The notes under the pieces: model-generated
Told to the model about the DNA's origin: nothing
Databases searched by the model: none
The model's input: only the letters and a program-made list of their open reading frames with translations
Assembly (NCBI RefSeq): GCF_016864575.1
Contig: NZ_CP044127.1
Coordinates: 124,001 to 188,000, forward strand
Length of the DNA stretch: 64,000 nucleotides
Reading direction: 5' to 3'
Origin: Rhizobium sp. BG4
Lineage (GTDB): Bacteria > Pseudomonadota > Alphaproteobacteria > Rhizobiales > Rhizobiaceae
Part shown: one piece after another, positions 52,355 to 60,041 of the stretch
How positions within the stretch are numbered: the stretch's first letter is position 1
Layout of the letters: every line of letters starts with the position of its first letter
Program-made: the position numbers and the translations under genes

Positions 52355-52747
52355 TCAGTTATCTACGACATCGATATCAAGTCGCTTAGCGAGAGCGGTG
52401 ACCCTGTTCGTAAAGTCGTCGACCATCGCTTGAACCTGCGCGTCGATTTGTTCGATTTCCTTCGGCGATTGGGCGCTTCGCAATGCTATCGCGCCGATGC
52501 TGAGCAAAGTCCGCTGCATGAGGTTTATGTGCTGAAACAGGCCCGCTATGTCATCAACCGTTGCCGGTGTGTCGCCCTTCCGCAATTTCGTCAAAATCTC
52601 CCCGCTGCTTCCTGTGTGCTCTTGTGAAATAGTCCCAGGACTGGCAAAGGCCCGAACATCCTTGTCAGATCGGGAAATCTCTATACCGCCCCATGACTCA
52701 AAAGACCGCGACGCGCAGTCGGTAAGGGGTTTGGCGATGACCGTCAA
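52355..52747 (-). CDS. hypothetical helical protein
   Basis: Up to 130 residues: SSGEILTKLRKGDTPATVDD, then IAGLFQHINLMQRTLLSIGA and EQIDAQVQAMVDDFTNRVTA. The C-terminal half is helical and looks coherent. The start is uncertain because the first codon is TTG with no ribosome site; the real gene may begin inside. No domain recognised. Confidence 0.45.
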   Translation of the reverse strand: MTVIAKPLTDCASRSFESWGGIEISRSDKDVRAFASPGTISQEHTGSSGEILTKLRKGDTPATVDDIAGLFQHINLMQRTLLSIGAIALRSAQSPKEIEQIDAQVQAMVDDFTNRVTALAKRLDIDVVDN

Positions 52748-53014
52748 GGTGGGTGAACGTGAGGATGTGATCAGGCGCGAAGGGGAAGGGCTCGCTACTC
52801 AATACATAGGCGAGCCCCTCCCTGCGACACAGAGGTCCGCCAGGTCGCACATTACATCGCTGACCTAATCACATCGGATGACAAGAGTCCCTTCAAATTA
52901 TCAGTACGGTTGCAGACAAGCATACTTCGAAAACCGATTTCCCCCTCGCCGGCATCGGGGAACCAAAACCTTCTCTTGCGCGTTCAGTGCGCACAATTTC
53001 ACAAGAGGGTAGCT

Positions 53015-53098
53015 ATGGACACTAATCTCGCCATCGCAGCATTTGCCGCAACACTTTCGTTCGTCTTCATGGTGTGGGCAATCGGTCGTACCTACTGA
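53015..53098 (+). CDS. very small hydrophobic protein (27 aa)
   Basis: MDTNLAIAAFAATLSFVFMV, then WAIGRTY before a stop, with AGAGGG five bases upstream. One membrane helix. Similar tiny proteins are often missed by gene callers; the evidence is only the start site and hydrophobic pattern. Confidence 0.4.
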   Translation: MDTNLAIAAFAATLSFVFMVWAIGRTY

Positions 53099-54051
53099 CT
53101 GGTCACAAAAAGTCTCAGCGTCCGCCTGGAGCGAATCCGAGGAAGTGAGTGTGCTAACAAGGCGAGCTGACCGGCACCTCCGAAACGCTTGCACCTCGGT
53201 TTTGGTTCCAGGCATGTCAACGATATCGTTTGCTCCGGCCTGCGCACCGTTGGGCGTTGTACGGGTTGACGCTTTCAGAACCACCAGCAAGGCCCAACTC
53301 CGAGTTGGCCAAGCCTATAGCCATCAATGGCCTTCGGCTCCCGCTTCGGCATAGTGGCGGATCCAGCATAAAGAGCTTGTAGGTCAGTCAGCGCGTCTGG
53401 CCGCGGAGCCTGATGGTAGCGACGGCTCGGCATGCTCGGATCGCCAAATTCAAGCAGCAGGTCATCTGCGATGCCGCTCAGCCGCTCTCGCATTTGATGG
53501 GAGGGAGTTTGAGGTCCCGACCGGCATATTTTAAGCGTCACCACGAGGCACCGAGCCGCTCGATACGTCAACCTCCGGCAGACACCTAAGTCCTGGGCAA
53601 GACTTATAAAGACCGGCCGTATCAATGATCGTGCCCATAGGAATGAAACGGGGTTATGCGCAGTCTCACGGACGCTATGTCTCTCGGGCGCTCAGATCGT
53701 AACCAAAGTTGAAGGTTGTTCGGCGCCGACGCCATATCGCGTCGTCGAGCGTGAATTGGGCCATCAAGCTCCCAAGACCGTTGAAGAAGCCGACTATCTA
53801 TACTCGCCCAGCCGGTAATGACGCGCGACGACTCTATCCAGGAAGCGTGCAATTAAGAATTTTTCAATCTTGCTTCGGCACTCTGGGTTCGTCGAGAAGG
53901 TGAGATATCTTGACGAATTACCCAGACCAAATAATGCTGATATGGTCCGCTGCTCGCCAATGCAGCGGACTTTTCATCCGCTATTGACGGCTCGTGATAG
54001 GACTCAACGCAAGGCTTCGAAACATGGCAAAGTCGCGCGGAATACTCACAG
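53099..54051. other. intergenic stretch up to the IS3 copy
   Basis: About 950 bases with no supported gene. Minus-strand frames such as 53275-53625 lack ribosome sites and family signals. The stretch ends with the 3-bp target repeat CAG (54049-54051). Confidence 0.4.
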
Positions 54052-54104
54052 TGAACCGCACCGGGTTTGCCGGAGGCTCCAACTTCTGAGAGAGTGGAGC
54101 CGAT

Positions 54105-54431
54105 ATGAGCAAGACAACGAACAAGTTTTCACCTGAAGTCCGCCAACGCGCCATCCGTATGGTGCTTGATCACGAGGCTGACCACCCGTCGCGGTGGGCT
54201 GCCGTTTCATCTATTGCGGGCAAGATCGGTTGCTCGCCAGCCACGCTGCATGAATGGGTGAAGAAGACCGAGGTCGACAGCGGCAAACGAGCAGGCTTGC
54301 CGAGCGACGCGGCCGAGAAGATGAAGGCTCTTGAGCGGGAGAACCGCGAGCTTCGTCAGGCCAACGAGATTTTGCGCAAGGCGTCTGCTTATTTCGCGAT
54401 GGCGGAGCTCGACCGCCCCTTCAAACGATGA
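54105..54431 (+). CDS. IS3 transposase OrfA
   Basis: A 108-residue DNA-binding part: MSKTTNKFSPEVRQRAIRMV, a helix-turn-helix (IGCSPATLHEWVKKTEVDSG) and a leucine-zipper-like end (MKALERENRELRQANEILRK). It overlaps OrfB by four bases, in the usual frameshift arrangement by which an OrfAB fusion is made. Confidence 0.93.
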   Translation: MSKTTNKFSPEVRQRAIRMVLDHEADHPSRWAAVSSIAGKIGCSPATLHEWVKKTEVDSGKRAGLPSDAAEKMKALERENRELRQANEILRKASAYFAMAELDRPFKR

Positions 54432-55333
54432 TCTCGTTCATTGACGAACACCGTGGCGTGTTCGGGGTCGAGCCGATCTGCAGGCTTTTGCCGATTGCCC
54501 CGTCCACCTATTATGAGGTCATCGCCAAGCGCACGGACGTAGACCGTCTGTCGGCCCGCGCTCGACGCGACATTGCCATGAAGGTCGAGATACGCCGGGT
54601 GTTCAACGAGAACTTCCAGGTCTATGGCGTGCGCAAGGTCTGGCGGCAATTGCAGCGGGAGGGCTTCGACATCGCTCGCTGCACAGTCGCTCGGCTTATG
54701 AGGGCAATGGGGCTGCAGGGCATAATTCGCGGCAAACCGATCCGCACGACGGTCAGTGACAAGACCGCGCCATGTCCACTCGATCGGGTGAACCGGCAGT
54801 TCTACGCTCCCGCGCCGAACATGCTGTGGTTATCCGATTTCACCTATGTCGCGACTTGGCAGGGCTTCGTTTACGTGGCCTTCGTCATTGATGCCTTCGC
54901 CCGCCGGATCGTCGGTTGGCGGGCAAGCCGGACTGCCCACGCGGGCTTTGTGCTCGATGCCCTCGACCAGGCACTTCATGATCGGCGACCCGTCCACCGT
55001 GGAGGACTGATTCACCATTCCGACCGCGGATCGCAATATGTGTCCATTCGCTATTCCGAACGGCTGGCGGAAGCGGGCATCGAGCCGTCGGTCGGGAGTG
55101 TTGGAGATTCCTATGACAACGCTCTCGCTGAAACGGTCAATGGTCTTTACAAGGCCGAGGTCATCCATCGGCGAGGACCGTGGCGAAACTTCGAAGCCGT
55201 GGAGTTCGCCACGCTGGAATGGGTAGATTGGTTCAACAACCGTCGCCTTCTGGAGCCCATCGGCAACATACCGCCAGCCGAAGCCGAAGAACGATATTAC
55301 GCCATGCTGGACGCACCGGCCGTGGCCGCATAA
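54428..55333 (+). CDS. IS3 transposase OrfB (DDE integrase)
   Basis: A 301-residue catalytic part with a complete DDE triad: Asp in MLWLSDFTYVATWQ, Asp in GLIHHSDRGSQYVS, and Glu in DNALAETVNGLYKAE. It starts MISFIDEHRGVFGVEPICRL. The intact frame supports a functional element. Confidence 0.93.
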   Translation: MISFIDEHRGVFGVEPICRLLPIAPSTYYEVIAKRTDVDRLSARARRDIAMKVEIRRVFNENFQVYGVRKVWRQLQREGFDIARCTVARLMRAMGLQGIIRGKPIRTTVSDKTAPCPLDRVNRQFYAPAPNMLWLSDFTYVATWQGFVYVAFVIDAFARRIVGWRASRTAHAGFVLDALDQALHDRRPVHRGGLIHHSDRGSQYVSIRYSERLAEAGIEPSVGSVGDSYDNALAETVNGLYKAEVIHRRGPWRNFEAVEFATLEWVDWFNNRRLLEPIGNIPPAEAEERYYAMLDAPAVAA

Positions 55334-55372
55334 CTTAAACGAAATGGCCTCCGGCAAACCCGGTGCGGTTCA

Positions 55373-55491
55373 CAGCATCGCTCCTCGTGATCCTAGTCGC
55401 GCTCGTCGCCTTAAACCCATTCGGACGGAACCTCGTCGACCCTCGCCCGACTTCTGCGATCACTCAGGCACCCTAACGGGGCTGTAGGCGG
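55373..55491. other. right flank of the IS3 copy
   Basis: Short gap that begins with the CAG target repeat; no gene seen. Confidence 0.4.
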
Positions 55492-56175
55492 CTACCCGTG
55501 GCTTCCGAGATCTGGCCAGCGATCGTCCTGTATCGACGAGGTTCGCGGACTCAGAGAGCAAATTTCGCTTTCCACCATTTCCTTGAAAGCGAATGTCGAA
55601 ACTTGTCTCCTCAACGCGGCGGCGAGTCCGATCATGACGTTGTTCTTCAGAGACCTGCTGCCGATACAACCGACCTCACCGAGCACGATCGCAAGGACCG
55701 CGGCGTTTGGTCCGAAGAACAGCGCCTGGACTGCGCCGACGTTTTCGTAGAGCGCGTAGATCCAGCTCAGGTCCATGATCGCGATCGCGCCCGGCAGCAC
55801 GAAGAGCGTTCCAGCGATCCTCGACGTCGAAGGGCGTTGCGCCGAAGCGTTCGCCGACAAGCGCAACCTTGGAAGCCGGAACGACGGTGAATACGGCAGA
55901 AGGATCAACGAAGCGACGAATTAGCCAGGGTCAGGCGGTGCGGTCGATCTTTCAACGAGAGCGCGTAACCCAGACCGTTCGACCCTGCGGGTCGCGCGGG
56001 GGCAACTTGTTATCCGGCACCAGGTTGCCCTCTGTCCTTCTCCAAGCCTCGAAGCCGCCTTCAAAGTTACCTCGGCCTGAATTCCGACATGCCTCAGGTG
56101 GGCGGCGACGCCGTGGCTAAGTTTCTTTCCCCGCTGGCAGATGATCTCGGCCGCTTCGGTAATTGCGGGTCCCTG
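55492..56175 (-). pseudogene. rhodanese-ChrB / ChrA chromate-resistance remnant
   Basis: Read on the minus strand across several frames. The first piece is a rhodanese loop, EIICQRGKKLSHGVAAHLRH, then GGFEAWRR and LPPRDPQGRTVWVTRSR. It continues as PWLIRRFVDPSAVFTVVPAS and KVALVGERFGATPFDVE, which is the ChrB-type chromate resistance domain usually fused after rhodanese. It then joins GTLFVLPGAIAIMDLSWIYA and LYENVGAVQALFFGPNAAVL, a middle piece of the ChrA chromate transporter. Stop codons replace expected Pro and Cys positions, and the ChrB-ChrA junction is a deletion. The remnant is about 120 bases from the IS3 copy. Confidence 0.75.
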
Positions 56176-56388
56176 GAATCTTGAATGTGGATCTGCTCTA
56201 GCTCTACTGGCCGTCCAATAGCCCTGTCCTGTCGTCTTTCCTCGCAGGGAACCGCACAGTCATGTCCTGGTTCGGGTCCAGGATGAAATCCCGGATTTTC
56301 TCCGCAAGGCAAGTCATATATAGCGAAGTGGATGACCTGAAATGAAGTAAAGAGTTATGGGCCACGGGGATTGGACGAGGTTTTCCAA

Positions 56389-56679
56389 ATGATCAAATCC
56401 GAACTGATTGAGGCTGTTGCGGCTCGTAATCCTCACCTGTATCGTCAGGACGCAGAGAAGATCGTCGAAACAATCCTCGAGAGTATTGTCGAGGCGCTCG
56501 AAAGAGGAGAACGCGTAGAGATTCGGGGGTTTGGTGCTTTCCAGGTTCGATATCGACCGTCACGCGCTGGCCGCGACCCGAGCAACGGCAATGCGGTCTT
56601 CGTCGAAGAAAAGTGGGTGCCGTTATTTCGCCCAGGCAAGGCGATCAGTGATCGGCTGAACGAACCCAGGAGGGACTAG
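56389..56679 (+). CDS. HU/IHF-family DNA-binding protein (IHF beta-like)
   Basis: A 96-residue nucleoid protein that bends DNA as a dimer. It reads MIKSELIEAVAARNPHLYRQ, then EALERGERVEIRGFGAFQVR and YRPSRAGRDPSNGNAVFVEE with the VPLFRPGKAISDRLN end, a close match to integration host factor beta. GAGG lies about 9 bases before ATG 56389; the longer frame from 56371 is unlikely. Probably an extra copy of the chromosomal subunit, useful for a mobile replicon. Confidence 0.92.
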   Translation: MIKSELIEAVAARNPHLYRQDAEKIVETILESIVEALERGERVEIRGFGAFQVRYRPSRAGRDPSNGNAVFVEEKWVPLFRPGKAISDRLNEPRRD

Positions 56680-57323
56680 GCTTCCTTCGCCGTCGGTGTG
56701 CGGCCGCTAGCTGAAGACGCCTCTATCGCTGACCAGCCAGCCATATCTGGTATCTCCGCAGACAAAAGAAGCCAGACCTGACCGTGCCGTCGCGTCGCGA
56801 TTTGCTCCGAAACGGTGCCGCGACCCGAATTGTGTTGCGGTTGTGCGACCGTTGAAGCCCACTGAGCGCGTCCTCGGATCGAGCACGCGCAACGCCGCAC
56901 TTCCGAGCGGTCATCCCCAATTTCGAATTTGCCCCGGCAAGATTATCGGTATCGGATGATGGCAGCTTGGCTCCGAACAACGCAACTCTTCCGATAGGCA
57001 GGAGGGCTTTGAAGACACCAGTCCGACGGCACGCTCATTCACGCGCCTGTGGCTTTGCATGCCTGGGTTCTTCTCGAAGAGTTAAGAACGAACAGAAAAC
57101 GGTGTTGGAGCGTCTGGGCTAATATTGACATGGATGTTTACCAGGCGACACACGGCCCGACCACGCTTGGGAAGAGCACTGGTACGCTCCAAGCCGGTAC
57201 GCTAGCGGACCATATCCCGGCTTTTGACGTTTTAAAGGCAATATGCAAGTTTCACGCAAGCCTCGCGCCACAGAAGTTGCCCGGCTGCAACGCTCGAGCG
57301 TAACGTGCAGCATGGAGATCCGG
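56680..57323. other. intergenic stretch, nothing recognised
   Basis: About 640 bases. Minus-strand frames near 56676-56980 are open but have no ribosome site or recognised domain. Confidence 0.4.
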
Positions 57324-57533
57324 ATGGGCTTTGACGTTGACGCGATACTCGACTGGCAACAGCGGGGCATTAATGCGAGGATATTGGGGCGCTCCGAACG
57401 CGATAATCCTGTTCTCCCTTATCTCGAAAACGCCGGATCGCAAATCGAGAAGGAGAGCTGGCTCTTCCGGGCAGAGGCATGGTTCTTTGGCTGGCGAATA
57501 GAGGACGCGTCCCGCGTTAAGCTGGGCGCATGA
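57324..57533 (+). CDS. small protein resembling ribosome modulation factor / CrpP group
   Basis: A 69-residue protein with GGAG six bases before ATG: MGFDVDAILDWQQRGINARI, then GRSERDNPVLPYLENAGSQI and WLFRAEAWFFGWRIEDASR. The NP and W..GW spacing in a basic helical protein recalls the ribosome modulation factor group, whose members inactivate ribosomes in stationary phase; related rhizobial CrpP-like proteins are similar in size. The link is tentative. Confidence 0.5.
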   Translation: MGFDVDAILDWQQRGINARILGRSERDNPVLPYLENAGSQIEKESWLFRAEAWFFGWRIEDASRVKLGA

Positions 57534-57868
57534 TTATTCTGCGGTCAAGGTGCGGGCACACCATGGCAGCCTGTTACAATGACGTCACGACGGATAGGAG
57601 CCCCACTTCTCCACCTGCTTGTGACTCTACGGCCGGCGAGTCTTCAAATGGTGGATATTGGTTCTGCCAAAACCTGTTGGCGCTCGTCAAACGGGAGCGC
57701 CTTGTTGCTGCGTCAAGCTGCGCCGGCTTTTCGGTCGAGAGGCTGACGGGATCCTTCAAGATCTGGTTTACCAGCAATCGCTTGATTGGGATTGAAGCCT
57801 TTGGTAGATAATCGAGCACCGCTTTTCCGTGGTTCGTGAAGCGGTTCTTTTTCATGAAGTGCTACTTG
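57534..57868. other. intergenic stretch before a terminator; candidate small-RNA gene
   Basis: No protein gene with a ribosome site is visible (57574-57855 minus has none), yet a strong plus-strand terminator closes it. This could be the place of a small regulatory RNA. Confidence 0.35.
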
Positions 57869-57907
57869 GGCCACCGCGATCGGCGCATTCCTCGCGGTGG
57901 CCTTTTT
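57869..57907 (+). terminator. rho-independent terminator
   Basis: GGCCACCGCG (57869-57878) and CGCGGTGGCC (57893-57902) form a perfect 10-bp stem followed at once by TTTTT (57903-57907). A textbook terminator on the plus strand. Confidence 0.8.
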
Positions 57908-58707
57908 GTATACATGATAAGCCGGCGGTAACGTCGAGGACTTCCGAGCGCCGGTGTCTGTAGCGAGCCGAGCAGGTTTCAACGAGACGGTCGAGATCTA
58001 ATTGCAGCGCGCTCTCCTGATGTGTTCGCGATTTTGATACCGTTGACGAACAGTGGGCTCTGGGGCGATGGGATCTTGGTTGGAGGCGGTCGGTGACAAC
58101 GAAGGCTATTAATCCCGTACTGCGATAAGCCTGCGTGCTTTGTTGCAACACCCTGCTGCGCGCGTGACGCTCATGGCGCTGGCACGGATGGACGGCCGGC
58201 ATGTTGGTACGGTAGCGAACTCTCGACATCACCCGCAGAAGGTGTACGTTGCTCTCCGGCAAGTGGTTTGAATCCAATTGCCACTGAGATCGCCCTGCAA
58301 ACCCCAGGCTTCAACCCAGCCCCATCCGTGGGCCAATCTCCTTTAGGTGTGACAGAGCACTTACATTTGCAACCATGTTAATTGCGCCTCAGCGGCATCT
58401 CCAAGACTGCTTCACGCAAACGCCATCTTGCATGCGGAGCGGGGGCCTCGAGCGACACTGGGAAACCTGCTGCCCGCAATGGCGGTTTTGCGATTGCCAA
58501 ATCGCACAGGTTTCTTTGAGCCGATCTGGGTGCATGCAAAAAGGTCAGCGCTGAATACTAACTTGGACGCCGCTGCCCTGCCCAGGTCAAAGACGTGGGC
58601 ACGCTCTTGCATCGACTGAAAGAGCCTGACACCCGATCGTGTCACCAACAATCAGATGCCGATGACCAGACACACCGAACGTCTGTTGGTTCCGCAGGCC
58701 TAAAGGA
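57908..58707. other. intergenic stretch, nothing recognised
   Basis: About 800 bases without a supported gene. Confidence 0.4.
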
Positions 58708-58736
58708 AAAGCCCGCGCGAGGCCGGCGCGCGGACT
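58708..58736 (-). terminator. GC-rich hairpin with T-run on the minus strand
   Basis: Minus strand: GTCCGCGCG, a seven-base loop, CGCGCGGGC (one G-T pair), then TTTT. It would end transcripts arriving from the right. It lies next to the IS256 scar and may be a leftover. Confidence 0.6.
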
Positions 58737-58829
58737 TTGCTAGACACTGCCGACGGGTTGTCGAGGCGAGGCAGAGCCGAACGCGTGCGGTTGGGTTTCC
58801 CTTCGAAAAAGTCCGAATTCGCGTCTCGG

Positions 58830-58925
58830 GCGATAAAGCAGTTTTTGCTTGCTCGCAAAGCTGATCATGTCGTGCAGCACATCTGCATCCGCCTTCTCCT
58901 CAAAGAGCGGGGCCATGTTCATCAT
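58830..58925 (-). pseudogene. fragment of an IS256-family transposase
   Basis: Minus-strand residues MMNMAPLFEEKADADVLHDM, then ISFASKQKLL, resemble the N-terminus of the IS256 transposase at 12051 (MMNLRSLVEKSADADLLREM, then IGFAAEKLMALE). The resemblance stops after about 30 residues. It is therefore a scar of an older IS256-type insertion, distinct from the nearly complete copy at 10.8-12.1 kb. Confidence 0.55.
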
Positions 58926-59213
58926 CTTCCTCGCGGTCTTTCTGGACAGCCCGCCCCAGCGGAAACGACCGATGACCTTCCCAAAAAGATTGATCTGCAA
59001 CAGCGCTACCGAAAGTGCCGGGCGCTCAATCCTGCTAGCTTCCGCCACTTACGCCGCGTCACGTGCCGAGCTTGTCTGATGGCCGTCTGATCGGATGCAG
59101 CAAATCAATAAGCGGTTGCAAGGCTTTCTGCAAAGCGCCTATAGACACGAAGCGCTGAAGAAGTCGGACGTTGACTGATGCTTTGCGCCGCAACTGCACG
59201 CCCAACAACAAAA

Positions 59214-59513
59214 ATGTCCATCATGCATCCAGATCTGATTGAAAAGTCGAAACTTCTCTCTGCCATGGCCAACCCGGTCCGCCTGAAAATTCTTTCGATC
59301 ATTTCCAACGAGGAAATCCGAGTAAGTGAACTGGGTGAGCGACTTGAAATCAACCAGTCAGCCTTATCACAACATTTGTCGATCCTGCGGGAGGGCGGGC
59401 TTGTCGTCACCCGCCGTGAGGCGCAGAGCATCTTTTACTCAACTGGCCACCCGGGTGTGTTGAAGCTCTTGCGGTCGTTGAAGGACATCTATGCCGCACC
59501 CATGTCAGAATAA
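59214..59513 (+). CDS. ArsR-family transcriptional regulator
   Basis: A 99-residue winged-helix repressor: SKLLSAMANPVRLKILSIIS, then ELGERLEINQSALSQHLSIL and REGGLVVTRREAQSIFYST. No cysteine, so it is not a classic metal sensor; it is closer to the NolR/BigR-type regulators of rhizobia. No ribosome site is obvious before ATG 59214 (ATG 59223 is an alternative). Its targets are unknown. Confidence 0.88.
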   Translation: MSIMHPDLIEKSKLLSAMANPVRLKILSIISNEEIRVSELGERLEINQSALSQHLSILREGGLVVTRREAQSIFYSTGHPGVLKLLRSLKDIYAAPMSE

Positions 59514-59602
59514 GGTGCACAAAAAGTCCGGATCTTCGCGATTCGCCGCCTTGAAGTTGTTATGCGAGATGGCATTCTCACCTGGAAATTTTGGTGGTGG
59601 GG

Positions 59603-60001
59603 ATGACGGACAGCTTCGAATTTTCGACGTCGATTACGACCGAGCGCATGCCTGACCCGGGCCTCTTCACCTGGGACCTTTCTAGCGATCTTGTCTATGC
59701 CGACAGCGCCGTTGCGTCGCTTTTCGGGCTAGACCCGTCCATGACGGAGAGGGGGCTTCCTATCAGAACCTACCTTGAGCGTGTGCACCCTGACGACCGG
59801 GCGTCATCGGCGAAGCAGATCAGCGATGCAATCATCGCGGAGCATCCCACGGAGCAATTTTACCGCACGCTCGGCTTGCTGGGAAAGTACAATGCCGTGC
59901 GCGCCTTCGGGCGTTGCTTTCGAGACAAAACCGACAATCCCGTCCACTATGCCGGAGTGGTGATACCTGCACCTTCCACAGCTCAGGTCGCCAGCAACTG
60001 A
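59603..60001 (+). CDS. stand-alone PAS-domain protein
   Basis: A 132-residue protein with one PAS domain and no output domain: MPDPGLFTWDLSSDLVYADS, then AVASLFGLDPSMTERGLPIR and YLERVHPDDRASSAKQISDA, with the C-terminal VRAFGRCFRDKTDNPVHYAG. It could sense a ligand and pass the signal to a partner, such as the hybrid kinase that converges on it 40 bases away. Confidence 0.78.
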   Translation: MTDSFEFSTSITTERMPDPGLFTWDLSSDLVYADSAVASLFGLDPSMTERGLPIRTYLERVHPDDRASSAKQISDAIIAEHPTEQFYRTLGLLGKYNAVRAFGRCFRDKTDNPVHYAGVVIPAPSTAQVASN

Positions 60002-60041
60002 AGCCGGGGAGCTTGGTCGAGGATGTGCAGTTGGCCAGAAC

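Larger units (their letters stand above)
54052..55372 (+). mobile_element. IS3-family insertion sequence, complete
   Basis: A 1321-bp element with perfect 26-bp terminal inverted repeats (TGAACCGCACCGGGTTTGCC plus six more bases at 54052-54077 and, inverted, 55347-55372). It is flanked by the 3-bp direct repeat CAG (54049-54051 and 55373-55375), as expected for IS3 transposition. It contains two overlapping frames. Perfect ends and an intact transposase indicate a recent insertion that may still be mobile. Confidence 0.93.

Noticed and set aside
55869..56120. Plus-strand frame across the chromate remnant
   Set aside because: The opposite strand carries recognisable rhodanese and ChrB blocks, which explains the openness.
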